From contig NZ_CP087588.1 of NCBI RefSeq assembly GCF_020985305.1, forward strand, positions 2,789,501 to 2,853,500: a DNA stretch of 64,000 nucleotides, read 5' to 3'. The notes beneath the pieces are model-generated. The model was given only the letters and a program-made list of their open reading frames with translations. It had not been told where the DNA came from and did not search any database. This document shows, piece by piece, positions 1-8,644 of this stretch (position 1 is the stretch's first letter; every line of letters starts with the position of its first letter). The DNA is from Croceicoccus sp. Ery15 (lineage in GTDB: Bacteria > Pseudomonadota > Alphaproteobacteria > Sphingomonadales > Sphingomonadaceae). The translations under genes were made by a program, and so were the position numbers.

Positions 1-202
1 CCAGCATCATCATGAAACCGATGCCCAGCGTCCACGCGATATAGAAATGGATCGACAGCAACCCGTTTTCCGCCGTCAGCCAGCCCAGCACCAGCACGAT
101 GGTGGTCAGCGTCAGCGCCAGCATGAATTTCATCATCCGCTTATAGCGGGCCCATGCGAATTGCGCGTTATGCGGATCGTCGAGCGGGGAACGGCCAGTC
201 AT
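1..202 (-). CDS. Small membrane protein, 3' part outside window
   Basis: The ATG is at 200-202 on the minus strand and the frame stays open to the window edge, giving about 67 residues. The visible protein starts MTGRSPLDDPHNAQFAWARY. A basic, aromatic stretch follows, then a hydrophobic helix around residues 28-43 and the beginning of a second around 52-67, so it is probably a two-helix inner-membrane protein. Short proteins of this kind occur in sphingomonads without a known role. It is divergent from the CBS gene, about 155 bp away. No function is assigned. Confidence 0.6.
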   Translation of the reverse strand, partial: MTGRSPLDDPHNAQFAWARYKRMMKFMLALTLTTIVLVLGWLTAENGLLSIHFYIAWTLGIGFMMML

Positions 203-357
203 GCGCCGTTAGATGGCGATTGCAACGCGCGCTGGCAAGCGGGGCCGATCAATGGCATTATGGCTTCGTCGGATCGGCCCAACGCATCACAAGCGGGGCA
301 TTCAGATCCCGCGCGAACCGGCTGGTCCCCGTCTGTTTAACCGGGGAAGGAAAGCCT

Positions 358-789
358 ATGAGCATCAAGCAGATCATCGCCCATCGCGACGCGGGCATCG
401 TCAGTTGCCGCGCGGACCATACGGTTGCCGAAGCCGTCGCCCTGTTGCGCGGCCGCAGGATCGGGGCGATGCCGGTGATCGACGAAATGGGCACGGTGCA
501 GGGGATATTCTCCGAACGCGACGTCATCCGCTGTCTGGATGAAATGGGGGCCGACTCGCTCTCTGCCCCCGTCAGCACGGCGATGACATCACCGCCGGTC
601 ACGGTCGATTCGGAGATGTCCGAACTCGACGCGCTGGCACTGATGACGCGGCGGCGGATTCGCCATTTGCCCGTGGTCGATCAGGGCCGCATGGTCGATT
701 TCATTTCGATCGGCGACCTGGTGAAAGCCCGCATCGACCAGATCGAACAGGAAGCGCAGGACATGCGCGCCTATATCCGCAGCGCCTGA
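358..789 (+). CDS. Tandem CBS-domain protein
   Basis: This 143-residue protein consists of two CBS domains (about residues 12-62 and 75-125) and a short charged C-terminal helix. Stand-alone CBS pairs bind adenine nucleotides and act as energy or redox sensors on partner proteins; the partner here is unknown. Typical CBS features are visible: GAMPVIDEMGTVQGIFSERD in the first repeat and HLPVVDQGRMVDFISIGDL in the second. The frame is open further upstream, but the start at 358 has a good ribosome site (GGGGAAGG) and fits the family length. It is followed 71 bp later by erpA, so co-transcription is possible. Confidence 0.88.
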   Translation: MSIKQIIAHRDAGIVSCRADHTVAEAVALLRGRRIGAMPVIDEMGTVQGIFSERDVIRCLDEMGADSLSAPVSTAMTSPPVTVDSEMSELDALALMTRRRIRHLPVVDQGRMVDFISIGDLVKARIDQIEQEAQDMRAYIRSA

Positions 790-860
790 CATCGCATTGC
801 GGTCATGGTCGCCGCCGCGCATGGCTTGCCGCGCGCGGTGGTGCGCCCTATCTGTGGGGC

Positions 861-1193
861 ATGGAAGAACAGCCGATCCAGCTAAGCCCCGCCGCCGCCA
901 AGCGTGTCGATCTGATTGCCCGCAATCAGGGCAAGCCTGCGATCCTGCGCCTTGCCGTCGAAGGGGGCGGCTGTTCGGGCTTTCAATATCGTTTTGGCCT
1001 GACCGATGCGGTTGATGCGGACGATGTCTCGGTCGAAACCGACGGGGTGACATTGGCGGTCGATACGATCAGCCTCGATCTCGTACGGGGCAGCGTGGTG
1101 GATTACGTCGAATCGCTGGGCGGCGCGGCGTTCAAGGTCGAAAATCCGAACGCGGCGGCCGGATGCGGCTGCGGTTCCAGCTTCGCCGTCTGA
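861..1193 (+). CDS. erpA: Iron-sulfur cluster insertion protein ErpA (A-type carrier)
   Basis: The 110-residue protein belongs to the HesB/IscA/ErpA family, cytoplasmic carriers that deliver Fe-S clusters to apo-enzymes. The three ligand cysteines are present: Cys38 in GGGCSGF and Cys102/Cys104 in the C-terminal GCGCGSSF. The length matches the family. ErpA, IscA and SufA are hard to separate by sequence; ErpA is preferred because no isc or suf genes are nearby. The next gene, xth, starts 13 bp downstream, so the two are probably co-transcribed. Confidence 0.88.
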   Translation: MEEQPIQLSPAAAKRVDLIARNQGKPAILRLAVEGGGCSGFQYRFGLTDAVDADDVSVETDGVTLAVDTISLDLVRGSVVDYVESLGGAAFKVENPNAAAGCGCGSSFAV

Positions 1194-1206
1194 TCGCCGG
1201 TTCCGC

Positions 1207-1983
1207 ATGAAGATCGCCAGTTTCAACATCAACGGGGTCAAGGCGCGCCTGCCCCGCCTGCTCGAATGGCTTGACGAAACGCAGCCCGACATTGCCTGTC
1301 TGCAGGAAATCAAATCCAGCGACGAGACCTTTCCCGCGAATGAGTTCGAGAAGGTGGGATACACCCCCATCTGGCACGGGCAAAAGGGCTTCAACGGCGT
1401 GGCGATCCTGTCGCGCGGCGACGAACCCGCGACCGAAGTGCTGCGCGGCCTGCCGGGAGACGACGAGGACACGCATTCCCGTTATCTGGAAGCGGATTAC
1501 AGGGGCGTGCGGATCGTGTGCATCTATCTGCCCAACGGCAATCCGGTGCCCGGACCGAAATTCGATTACAAGCTGGCGTGGATGGAACGGCTGCGCAGGC
1601 GCATGGCCGAACTGCGCGCGGATGAAATTCCCAGCATCGTGTTCGGCGATTACAATGTGATTCCCGAAGACAAGGATGTCTGGTCACCGCAAGCGATGGC
1701 GAGCGACGCGCTGATGCAGCCCGAATCGCGCGATGCTTTTTTCCGGCTGATCAATGATGGCTGGACCGATGCGATCGACCTGCACCACCCGCGCGGCGGC
1801 ATCTGGACCTTTTGGGATTATCAGGCCGGCGCGTGGCAGCGCGACCACGGTTTCCGCATCGATCACGCGCTGCTGTCGCCCGAACTGGCCGACCGTCTGG
1901 TCGCCAGCGGCGTCGACAAGAGCTATCGCGGGCGCGAAAAGGCCAGCGATCATACCCCTGTATGGGTCGAATTGCGCGATTGA
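1207..1983 (+). CDS. xth: Exodeoxyribonuclease III
   Basis: This 258-residue protein is an Xth/ExoA-type endonuclease/exonuclease/phosphatase-fold enzyme that cleaves AP sites and trims 3' ends in base-excision repair. Visible signatures are the N-terminal NINGVKARL, the metal-binding Glu34 in CLQEIKS, the GDYNVIPEDKDVW motif, and the C-terminal SDHTPVW with the catalytic histidine. The length is normal. It lies 13 bp after erpA and ends just before a strong hairpin terminator shared with the convergent sleB-like gene. Confidence 0.93.
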   Translation: MKIASFNINGVKARLPRLLEWLDETQPDIACLQEIKSSDETFPANEFEKVGYTPIWHGQKGFNGVAILSRGDEPATEVLRGLPGDDEDTHSRYLEADYRGVRIVCIYLPNGNPVPGPKFDYKLAWMERLRRRMAELRADEIPSIVFGDYNVIPEDKDVWSPQAMASDALMQPESRDAFFRLINDGWTDAIDLHHPRGGIWTFWDYQAGAWQRDHGFRIDHALLSPELADRLVASGVDKSYRGREKASDHTPVWVELRD

Positions 1984-1999
1984 TCTTCCGGTAAACGAG

Positions 2000-2044
2000 A
2001 AAGGGCCACCGGCCACGATAGGGGGGACTGGCCGGTGGCCCTTT
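2000..2044. terminator. Bidirectional rho-independent terminator
   Basis: A perfect 16-bp inverted repeat (AAAGGGCCACCGGCCA at 2000-2015 and its complement at 2029-2044) flanks a 13-nt loop. The arms begin with AAA and end with TTT, so the hairpin reads as a terminator on both strands. It sits between the convergent xth and SleB-like genes. Confidence 0.85.
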
Positions 2045-2110
2045 GCGCATCCGGCCCTTTGGGGGGACAGGCCGGTGCGGGGGAACTGTGCTGCGCGGGT
2101 TCAGCCGCGA

Positions 2111-2782
2111 TCAGCGATAAAAGATATGGTTATCGATCTGCGCCAGACGGGTCATCTTCCGGCTCCAGCGCGGACGGACATAATTGGCATGGAAATACAG
2201 CGCGCCCTCGGCCTCGCTTTCCCAGCCATTCTCATCGGCAATCAGCGCCAGCTTCTTGGCGCGCTGCCATGCGCGGCTCGACTTGTTGATCGCGGGCATC
2301 GATTTGCCGCGAACAAAGCTGAACTGGTGCCGCTGATAGACCACGCCGCAATAGCTCGACGGGAATTTCGGCGATTCGGCGCGCGCCACGATCACGCGGG
2401 CCACGGCCAGCTGACCCGACAGCGGTTCGCCCTTTGATTCGTGATAGATCGCACCGGCAAGACAATTCAGCTGCTTGTCGAGGCCCTCGGGCGTGGGAAG
2501 GCCGGCCAGATAGTCGCCAAGATTGGCAGCCATCGGCACGGCAGCCTGCGTCTCGACCTCTGGCGTTTCGGGGATCGTCTGCACGACCGGCTGCGAAACG
2601 AAGCTGGGTGCGGCCTGATCGTCCTGCTGGGTGGTGACGGATTCCGCCACGCTTTCGATCGCTTCCACGGGAACATAATCGCCCATTTCAGCGTAAGCAC
2701 TCGTGCCCTCAAATCCGAAGAGAGCGATTCCTGCCATGACAGCCAGCGACAGCGCGCTGGCGCCTTTAACCTTACGGCCCAT
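2111..2782 (-). CDS. SleB/CwlJ-type cell wall hydrolase, secreted
   Basis: This 223-residue protein has a signal peptide (basic MGRKVK, hydrophobic core to about residue 24, probable cleavage after SAYA at 31), a Pro/Gln/Thr-rich linker, and a C-terminal hydrolase_2 (SleB/CwlJ) domain from about residue 105. The catalytic Glu of this lytic-transglycosylase-like fold is Glu115 in AIYHESKGEP. Members cleave spore cortex in Bacillus; in non-sporulating alphaproteobacteria they are presumed periplasmic murein hydrolases. Its 3' end converges on xth across the shared terminator. No clear Shine-Dalgarno sequence precedes the ATG. Confidence 0.85.
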   Translation of the reverse strand: MGRKVKGASALSLAVMAGIALFGFEGTSAYAEMGDYVPVEAIESVAESVTTQQDDQAAPSFVSQPVVQTIPETPEVETQAAVPMAANLGDYLAGLPTPEGLDKQLNCLAGAIYHESKGEPLSGQLAVARVIVARAESPKFPSSYCGVVYQRHQFSFVRGKSMPAINKSSRAWQRAKKLALIADENGWESEAEGALYFHANYVRPRWSRKMTRLAQIDNHIFYR

Positions 2783-3007
2783 TAATTACGTCGATCGAAT
2801 GCGGTGAACGCGCCTGTCGCAAGGTTTCGGCGGGCCTGCACCCCAGGGGATGCGTTTATCTGGCCTGCCGGAAAGACCCTTGCCGGTCGTTCCCCGTCTG
2901 CGCGCTTGCCATGTGGTGCCGATATGCACGCCATGACTGCCTACGCCCGTCCGTTGCGGGCGCTATCTGTGTTTGTGGCGAGAATGTGTCAACCCGCCGG
3001 TTCCCGA

Positions 3008-3331
3008 TTAAGGGATAAAACGTTCCGCCTGTGCGATTTCAACATCGATAATCCAGCAATCCGTGTCCTGATTGCCACGCTTGCTTAGATAGTCAGAAAA
3101 TTCCCGTTCTTTTTCAATGGTTTCTTCGCGCGTTTTGGTCCATTTCCGGTTACCGTCCAGATCGGGCATCCGTTCATAAAGACATAAATTGTCGTGCTGG
3201 TGGCGCGTTGCGATCAATATGGTGCCCGCGTCACGCTCTCCCTTGTGCAGGATTGTTGCGAAACCGCCGGCATTATTTACGGATCTTACAATGCCCGAAA
3301 CCTCGATATGGGCGGGCAAACGGGCATTCAT
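3008..3331 (-). CDS. DUF1491 family protein
   Basis: This 107-residue protein matches my recollection of the DUF1491 family, alphaproteobacterial proteins of unknown function: an RLPAHIEVS start, an AGGFATILHKGERDAGTILI segment, LYERMPDLDGNRKW, and a C-terminal DCWIIDVEIAQAERF. The open frame extends upstream to 3517, but that part overlaps the thioesterase gene and looks like shadow sequence. The ATG at 3329-3331 lies 4 nt after the thioesterase stop. It is the last gene of the leftward dnaQ-hpf-ptsN-thioesterase run. Confidence 0.85.
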   Translation of the reverse strand: MNARLPAHIEVSGIVRSVNNAGGFATILHKGERDAGTILIATRHQHDNLCLYERMPDLDGNRKWTKTREETIEKEREFSDYLSKRGNQDTDCWIIDVEIAQAERFIP

Positions 3332-3335
3332 CGCC

Positions 3336-3827
3336 CTATTCGCCCGAATCGGGGCCGGTCGATTCGGCCATGCGATATCCCGGCAGGCCCGAAAGCGGGA
3401 TCTGCGACCGCATGAAAGTGCCCGTTCCGCGGCCCACTTCCTCGCCCTCTTCGTCCAGCAGCCGCGATTCCGCCACCAGCACGCGGCGGCGGCCGCTGAT
3501 CCAGCGTCCCTCGGCACGGATCTGCCCGCCCTTGATCGGGCGCAGGAATTGCAGGTTGAACGATGTCGTCAGCAGGAACCGGTCGCTGATCAGCGTATTG
3601 GCCGCATAGAACGCGGCATCGTCCAGCATCTTGAAATAGATCGTGCCATGGGCCGCGCCGGCGGCATGGAACACGCTTTCGTCGATGTCGAACAGGATCG
3701 TCGCGGCACCCTCACGCTCGATCGACAGGGTCGAACGGAACGTGCGATTGATCGGGGCCGAGGCGTAAAGCCGCTCCAGCGCGCGCCAGTGCAGCGCCGC
3801 GCCATCGCCCGAACCGTCAGGCAGCAT
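3336..3827 (-). CDS. PaaI/hotdog-fold thioesterase family protein
   Basis: The 163-residue protein resembles PaaI-type hotdog thioesterases, which hydrolyse acyl-CoA thioesters. Supporting features are the HAAGAAHGTIYFKMLDDAAF region (equivalent to the family's conserved HG...G..L.D..) and a following beta-rich stretch ending in RGTGTFMRS. The substrate cannot be deduced. The chosen ATG overlaps the ptsN stop by 11 nt, which suggests translational coupling; an ATG 30 nt further upstream is also in frame. DUF1491 follows 4 nt later. Confidence 0.8.
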   Translation of the reverse strand: MLPDGSGDGAALHWRALERLYASAPINRTFRSTLSIEREGAATILFDIDESVFHAAGAAHGTIYFKMLDDAAFYAANTLISDRFLLTTSFNLQFLRPIKGGQIRAEGRWISGRRRVLVAESRLLDEEGEEVGRGTGTFMRSQIPLSGLPGYRMAESTGPDSGE

Positions 3828-4278
3828 CCCGCTCGGACACATTGGCGAGAAGCGCATAGACCGCTTCGTCGCCCGGGGCTTCGATCAGCCGGTCGCGCAT
3901 GCGATCGTCGCGCATCGTGCGGCTGATCGCGGCCAGGGCATGCAGATGCATCGCCCCCGCCTTTTCGGGCGACAGCAGGCCGAACACCAGTTCGACCGGC
4001 ATGCCATCGGCGGAATCGAACGAAACCGGCGTTGCAAGTCGCATGAATACGCATACCGGCTGCGACAGCGCATCCAGCCGTGCATGCGGGATGGCGGTGC
4101 CGCGCCCGAAACCGGTGCTGCCCAGCTTTTCCCGCTCTTCCAAAGCTTCCAGCACCGAGGACTGGTCGAGCGCATAAACGGCGGCAAAGCGCTGTGCCAA
4201 CGCTTCCAGAACGCCCTGCTTGTCCTCTGCATCGCAGCTACCGACAGCTGCGGGATCGAGTACGAATAGCGATGTCAT
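3817..4278 (-). CDS. ptsN: PTS IIA-like nitrogen-regulatory protein PtsN
   Basis: This 153-residue protein is an EIIA-Ntr (fructose/mannitol IIA) family member, the terminal phosphoacceptor of the nitrogen PTS, which regulates rather than transports. The phosphorylated His65 is in the conserved GTAIPHAR. The length is typical. It lies 241 bp downstream of hpf on the same strand, the classic hpf-ptsN order seen downstream of rpoN, but here rpoN is missing and dnaQ sits upstream instead. The thioesterase gene overlaps its end by 11 nt. Confidence 0.9.
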   Translation of the reverse strand: MTSLFVLDPAAVGSCDAEDKQGVLEALAQRFAAVYALDQSSVLEALEEREKLGSTGFGRGTAIPHARLDALSQPVCVFMRLATPVSFDSADGMPVELVFGLLSPEKAGAMHLHALAAISRTMRDDRMRDRLIEAPGDEAVYALLANVSERDAA

Positions 4279-4519
4279 CGTTTCGGTATCATCATTTCTG
4301 CGGCCCCAAGCGGGACCATCCCAGTTCCGAACGCCCGAATTGGCCGGGCGGCGGCCTGCAATGCAGACCCGTCGCGAAGGGTGCCATTAAAGGGCAAAGC
4401 CCCCTGCGTCGGCGGCTCCATCGCACAAAAGGCTTGGCAAAATGCTAAGCTCGTCGCGCAAGAGCAGAATCGGCAGGGGGGCCGGAAATTCCCGATCCGG
4501 GTGCGACTAAGCCCCGAAA

Positions 4520-5104
4520 TCAGCTGGTTGCGTTGGGTTCAACCCATCCGATCGTCCCGTCGGAGCGGCGATAGACCATATTATGCCGCCCAGTGCCAGC
4601 ATTTTTAAAGAATAACGCGGGCGTATCGCGCAGATCCAGCATCATCACCGCATCAGATACTGATGTTTCGGGAATATCGGTGCGCGTTTCGGCGACAATC
4701 GCGGGCGCATCGCTCGCTTCGACTTCTTCGTCACCCGTTTCCGGTTCGGGACCGGCAAAGACCGTATAGGCCGCGACTTCTTCGCGAATGGCGTGATCGG
4801 CCTGTTCGTGCCGGTCTTTCAGTCGCCTTTTATACCGGCGCAACTGCTTTTCGATCTTGGTAACCGCATGATCGACAGCCTGATGCGCTTCTTGTGCCTC
4901 GCCATGGCCCTTTACGATCAGGCCCTGCATCACATGGGTCACGATGTCGGCGGTAAAGCTTTCATGCGGTCCCCGCCCTAATGTGACCTGCGATGAAAGC
5001 GCTCGATTGAAATATTTGTCGACGATTCCCGTAAGCCGTTCCGAGGCGTGTTCCTGAAGGGCTGCACCGGTTTCGACCTGGTGACCGGAAACGCGAATAT
5101 CCAT
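4520..5104 (-). CDS. hpf: Ribosome hibernation-promoting factor, long form
   Basis: The 194-residue protein has an N-terminal RaiA/HPF domain (residues 1-100, starting MDIRVSGHQVETG) that binds the 30S decoding centre. A charged linker follows, then a C-terminal dimerisation domain (about 140-194, with MMLDLRDTPALFFKNAGTGR and NMVYRRSDGTIGWVEP). The long form with this tail makes 100S ribosome dimers without RMF. A good GGAG ribosome site precedes the ATG. The 241-bp gap to ptsN contains no other gene I can support. Confidence 0.92.
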   Translation of the reverse strand: MDIRVSGHQVETGAALQEHASERLTGIVDKYFNRALSSQVTLGRGPHESFTADIVTHVMQGLIVKGHGEAQEAHQAVDHAVTKIEKQLRRYKRRLKDRHEQADHAIREEVAAYTVFAGPEPETGDEEVEASDAPAIVAETRTDIPETSVSDAVMMLDLRDTPALFFKNAGTGRHNMVYRRSDGTIGWVEPNATS

Positions 5105-5172
5105 CGACTACTCCTTCGTCTTATCTTCGCCCCGTATCGTGGCGGGGGGCTTGCCGCCAATCGGGTCGCCGC

Positions 5173-5889
5173 TCAGCGCCTCCTGTTCGGAGGCTGGGCG
5201 ACGCCCATATCCCAGATGGGGTCGGTCAGTGTCGCAATAAAGGCCGAATGTGCCGCCAATTCGTCCTCGCTTGCAAAATGGGGGCGCGGTTCGCGAAAAG
5301 GCCGGTCGACCTGCACCGGCCCTGCGGCGGCCCGTGCGACCGGCACTGCCGCCTCTGCCGCCAGTTCCAGCCCGATCTGCCGCCCGCCCGTCAGCTCGAC
5401 ATACAGCTGCGCCAGCAATTCGGCGTCGAGCAGCGCGCCATGCTTGGTACGGTGCGAACGGTCGATGCCATAGCGGGTGCACAAGGCGTCCAGCGACAGC
5501 TTTGCCCCCGGATGCTTGCGCCGCGCGATGGCGACCGTATCGACCATGCGGTCCATCGACACGGCCATGCGCTCGCAAAATTCCAGCTCGGCATTCAGAA
5601 AGCCGAAGTCGAAACCCGCATTATGCGCGACCAGCGGCGCATCGCCGATAAATTCCAGCAATTCGTCCACGCGCTCGTGGAAACGCTGCTTGTCGGCCAG
5701 AAAAGCCTCGGACAGGCCATGCACGGCCTCGGCCTCGGACGGCATCGACCGGTCGGGGTTGAAATAGGCGTGGAACACGTTTCCCGTGGCCACGCGGTTT
5801 ATCATTTCGATGCAGCCGATCTCGACAAGGCGGTCGCCGTTACGCGGGTCGAGGCCGGTCGTCTCGGTATCGAAGACAATCTCGCGCAT
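5173..5889 (-). CDS. dnaQ: DNA polymerase III epsilon subunit (proofreading exonuclease)
   Basis: The 238-residue protein is a DEDDh 3'-5' exonuclease. Motif I is DTETTG with Asp7 and Glu9; VAHNAGFDFGFLNAE gives motif II; HRTKHGALLDAELLAQLY gives the final His and Asp. The C-terminal 40 residues are Ala/Pro-rich and include the likely polymerase-binding tail. The frame is open upstream, but the ATG at 5887-5889 fits the family start (MREIVFDTETTG). In Caulobacter and relatives dnaQ directly follows coaE; here it is 31 kb away on the opposite strand, upstream of hpf. Confidence 0.93.
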   Translation of the reverse strand: MREIVFDTETTGLDPRNGDRLVEIGCIEMINRVATGNVFHAYFNPDRSMPSEAEAVHGLSEAFLADKQRFHERVDELLEFIGDAPLVAHNAGFDFGFLNAELEFCERMAVSMDRMVDTVAIARRKHPGAKLSLDALCTRYGIDRSHRTKHGALLDAELLAQLYVELTGGRQIGLELAAEAAVPVARAAAGPVQVDRPFREPRPHFASEDELAAHSAFIATLTDPIWDMGVAQPPNRRR

Positions 5890-6001
5890 GGGGATTTTAT
5901 GCGCCCGACGCGGCATATAGGCAAGCATAACCGGCATCAGGAACGAAGCTTTGCCGCGGCGCATTTTACCGTCATGCCGCCTGCAACACTTTCCTGCGCC
6001 T

Positions 6002-7003
6002 ATGCGTGATTTCGGCTGGATCCGCGCCGAACCGCATGGAATCCATGTGATTCCCTGCGACGCATGGGTCGATCCGGCCCGTGCGGTCGATCACGCATTG
6101 GTCACCCATGGCCACGCCGATCACGCGCGCGGCGGGCATGGCCGTGTTTTCGCCACGGCAGAGACTCTGGCGATCATGGGGCTGCGCTATGGAGTCGCGG
6201 CAGAAGGAATCGCCGTGCCCTTGCGCGAATCCGTCGATCTGGGCGGCCGCGTCAGTGCCAGCTGGCATCCGTCTGGCCATGTGCTGGGCAGCGCGCAGAT
6301 CCTGCTGGAACATGCAGGCGAGCGGGTCGTAATCACCGGCGATTATAAGCGCCGCCCGGACCCGACATGCCCGCCGTTCGAAGTAGTGCCCTGCGACATC
6401 TTTGTGACAGAGGCGACCTTTGGCCTGCCGGTATTCCGCCATCCGCCGATCGAAGACGAGATTGCCAAGCTGACCGATGCGCTGGCCGCCGCGCCCGACC
6501 GATGCGTCGCCGTCGGGGCCTATGCGCTGGGTAAGGCGCAGCGCGTGATCGCGGAACTGCGGCGGCTGGGCCATCACGATCCGATCTATCTGCATGGCGC
6601 GCTGGAAAAGATGTGTGCGTTATACCAGGATCACGGCATTCCGCTGGGCGATTTGCGCCCCGCGACCGGTGCCGACAAGGACGAGATGCGCGGTGCCATC
6701 GTGGTCTGCCCGCCATCGGCGCTGAACGACCGGTGGAGCCGCCGCCTGCCCGATCCCGTCACGGCGATGGCATCGGGCTGGATGCGCGTTCGCCAGCGGG
6801 CACGCCAACGCAATGTCGAACTGCCGCTGATCATTTCCGACCATGCCGACTGGGACGAACTGACCGCCACGATCGCGGAAGTGAACCCGCAGGAAAGCTG
6901 GATCACCCACGGGCGGGAGGAAGCGCTGCTGCGCTGGTGCCAGTTGCATCAACGCCGCGCGCGGGCGCTGGCTCTGGTCGGGTATGAGGACGAGGATGAT
7001 TAG
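6002..7003 (+). CDS. Ligase-associated DNA exonuclease (metallo-beta-lactamase fold)
   Basis: This 333-residue protein has the metallo-beta-lactamase/beta-CASP-like signature HxHxDH (THGHADHARGG: His36, His38, Asp40, His41), SWHPSGHVLGSAQ, ITGDYKRR, and a C-terminal ISDHADWDEL and WITHGREE. It matches the ligase-associated exonuclease family encoded next to a bacterial ATP-dependent ligase. It is presumed to process DNA 3' ends before ligation. The ATG at 6002 was preferred over an upstream in-frame ATG that overlaps the dnaQ promoter region. The ligase gene starts 12 bp later. Confidence 0.9.
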   Translation: MRDFGWIRAEPHGIHVIPCDAWVDPARAVDHALVTHGHADHARGGHGRVFATAETLAIMGLRYGVAAEGIAVPLRESVDLGGRVSASWHPSGHVLGSAQILLEHAGERVVITGDYKRRPDPTCPPFEVVPCDIFVTEATFGLPVFRHPPIEDEIAKLTDALAAAPDRCVAVGAYALGKAQRVIAELRRLGHHDPIYLHGALEKMCALYQDHGIPLGDLRPATGADKDEMRGAIVVCPPSALNDRWSRRLPDPVTAMASGWMRVRQRARQRNVELPLIISDHADWDELTATIAEVNPQESWITHGREEALLRWCQLHQRRARALALVGYEDEDD

Positions 7004-7015
7004 GGGGGACGACTG

Positions 7016-8644
7016 ATGCAGGCCTTTGCTGCCCTCCTCGACCGGCTGACCTATACCGGATCGCGCAATCGCAAGCTTGAGCTGATTGCCGCTTACCTGC
7101 GCGACACGCCCGATCCCGACCGCGGATGGGCGCTGGCGGCCCTGACCGGAGAGCTGGATTTTCCCGCCGTAAAGCCCGCAACCATCCGCAAATTGCTGAC
7201 CGAGCGGGTCGATCCGGTGCTGTATGCCCTGTCGCGCGATTACGTGGGCGACACGGCGGAAACGGCCAGCCTGCTATGGCCCGAACCCGCCAGTGGGGCC
7301 GAACCCGCCATGGCCCCCGAAGCCGCGCCGTCGCTGGACCGCACCGTCGCGCTGCTTCGCGGCATGACCCGCGCGAATGTGGCGGTGGAGCTGCCGCGCC
7401 TGCTCGACCGGCTGGACGCGAACGGGCGCTATGCGCTGATCAAGCTGGCGACAGGGGCGATGCGGATCGGCGTGTCGGCGCGGCTGGCGAAAACCGCCTT
7501 TGCACAAGCGTTCGATGTCGCGGTAGAGGATGTGGAGGAGTATTGGCACGGGGTCGACGCGCCCTATGCCGCGTTGTTCGCATGGGCCGCCGACGGCGCC
7601 GATCCGCCGCGCCTCGACCTCGTCCCGCTGTTCCGGCCGTTCATGCTGGCCCATCCGCTGGAAGACCGCGAAGTCGATCTGGCGGATTATGCCGCCGAAT
7701 GGAAATGGGACGGCATTCGGGTGCAAGTGGTGCACACGGCCGGAAAAACCCGCGTTTATTCGCGTTCTGGCGACGATATTTCAGACACATTCCCCGAAAT
7801 AGCGGACGCATTGCCCTTCCCCGCCGTGCTCGACGGCGAATTGCTGGTCCGCGGCACCCATCAGGGCGGCGAAGAGGGCGGCGCGGCGAGTTTCAATGCG
7901 CTTCAGCAAAGGCTGGGTCGCAAGACCGTGTCGGCCCGAATGCAGCGCGAATATCCCGCTTTCGTCAGGCTTTACGATGTGTTGCTGGCCGATGATCAGG
8001 ATTTGCGCGAACTAGGCTGGAGCCAGAGAAGGGCTGCGCTAGAATCTCTCATGAATCGACTGGATGATGCTAGATTTGATCTGTCATCCGTGATTCAAGC
8101 AGCGGATTTCGCTACACTTTCCGATCTGCGTGATAGATCACGCGATGACGCGATCGAGGGCATCATGCTGAAAAAGCGCGATTCGCCCTATGTGGCAGGC
8201 CGCCGGTCGGGCCTGTGGTACAAGTGGAAGCGCGATCCGCTGCTGATAGACTGCGTGTTGATGTATGCCCAGCGCGGCAGCGGCAAACGGTCCAGCTTTT
8301 ACTCCGATTTCACATTCGGCTGCTGGAACGGCGATCCCGAAGATCAGGGGAACAGCGGAGGCGCCGAATTGCTGCCGGTGGGCAAAGCCTATTTCGGCTT
8401 TACCGACGAGGAGCTGAAATGGCTCGACCGGCATGTCCGCCAGCACACGGTGAACCGCTTTGGCCCGGTGCGAGAGACGGATAAATCGCTGGTGCTCGAA
8501 GTCGCCTTTGATTCGGTTCATGCCAGCAAACGGCATAAATCGGGGCTGGCGATGCGTTTCCCGCGCATCCACCGCATCCGCCGCGACAAGCCTGCGCATG
8601 AGGCCGACCGGATCGAGACCCTGAAAGCGCTGATCAGGGACTAG
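7016..8644 (+). CDS. ATP-dependent DNA ligase (LigC/LigB-like, exonuclease-associated)
   Basis: This 542-residue ligase has an N-terminal DNA-binding domain (1-205), an adenylation domain with nucleophile Lys230 in EWKWDGIR, further nucleotidyltransferase motifs (VLDGELLV, EGIMLKKRDSPY, WYKWKRDP), and an OB-fold C-terminus. It is separate from the essential NAD-dependent LigA. The GGGGGGAC ribosome site lies 5 nt before ATG. In many proteobacteria the exonuclease-ligase pair is followed by a DEXH helicase (Lhr-type) and the phosphoesterase PdeM. Here neither follows; wecB converges on the stop. Confidence 0.93.
   Translation: MQAFAALLDRLTYTGSRNRKLELIAAYLRDTPDPDRGWALAALTGELDFPAVKPATIRKLLTERVDPVLYALSRDYVGDTAETASLLWPEPASGAEPAMAPEAAPSLDRTVALLRGMTRANVAVELPRLLDRLDANGRYALIKLATGAMRIGVSARLAKTAFAQAFDVAVEDVEEYWHGVDAPYAALFAWAADGADPPRLDLVPLFRPFMLAHPLEDREVDLADYAAEWKWDGIRVQVVHTAGKTRVYSRSGDDISDTFPEIADALPFPAVLDGELLVRGTHQGGEEGGAASFNALQQRLGRKTVSARMQREYPAFVRLYDVLLADDQDLRELGWSQRRAALESLMNRLDDARFDLSSVIQAADFATLSDLRDRSRDDAIEGIMLKKRDSPYVAGRRSGLWYKWKRDPLLIDCVLMYAQRGSGKRSSFYSDFTFGCWNGDPEDQGNSGGAELLPVGKAYFGFTDEELKWLDRHVRQHTVNRFGPVRETDKSLVLEVAFDSVHASKRHKSGLAMRFPRIHRIRRDKPAHEADRIETLKALIRD

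Noticed and set aside
2804..3007. A small plus-strand gene between the SleB-like and DUF1491 genes
   Set aside because: The frame has no ribosome site, no family motif, and overlaps the end of DUF1491; the gap is better read as promoter sequence for the SleB-like gene.
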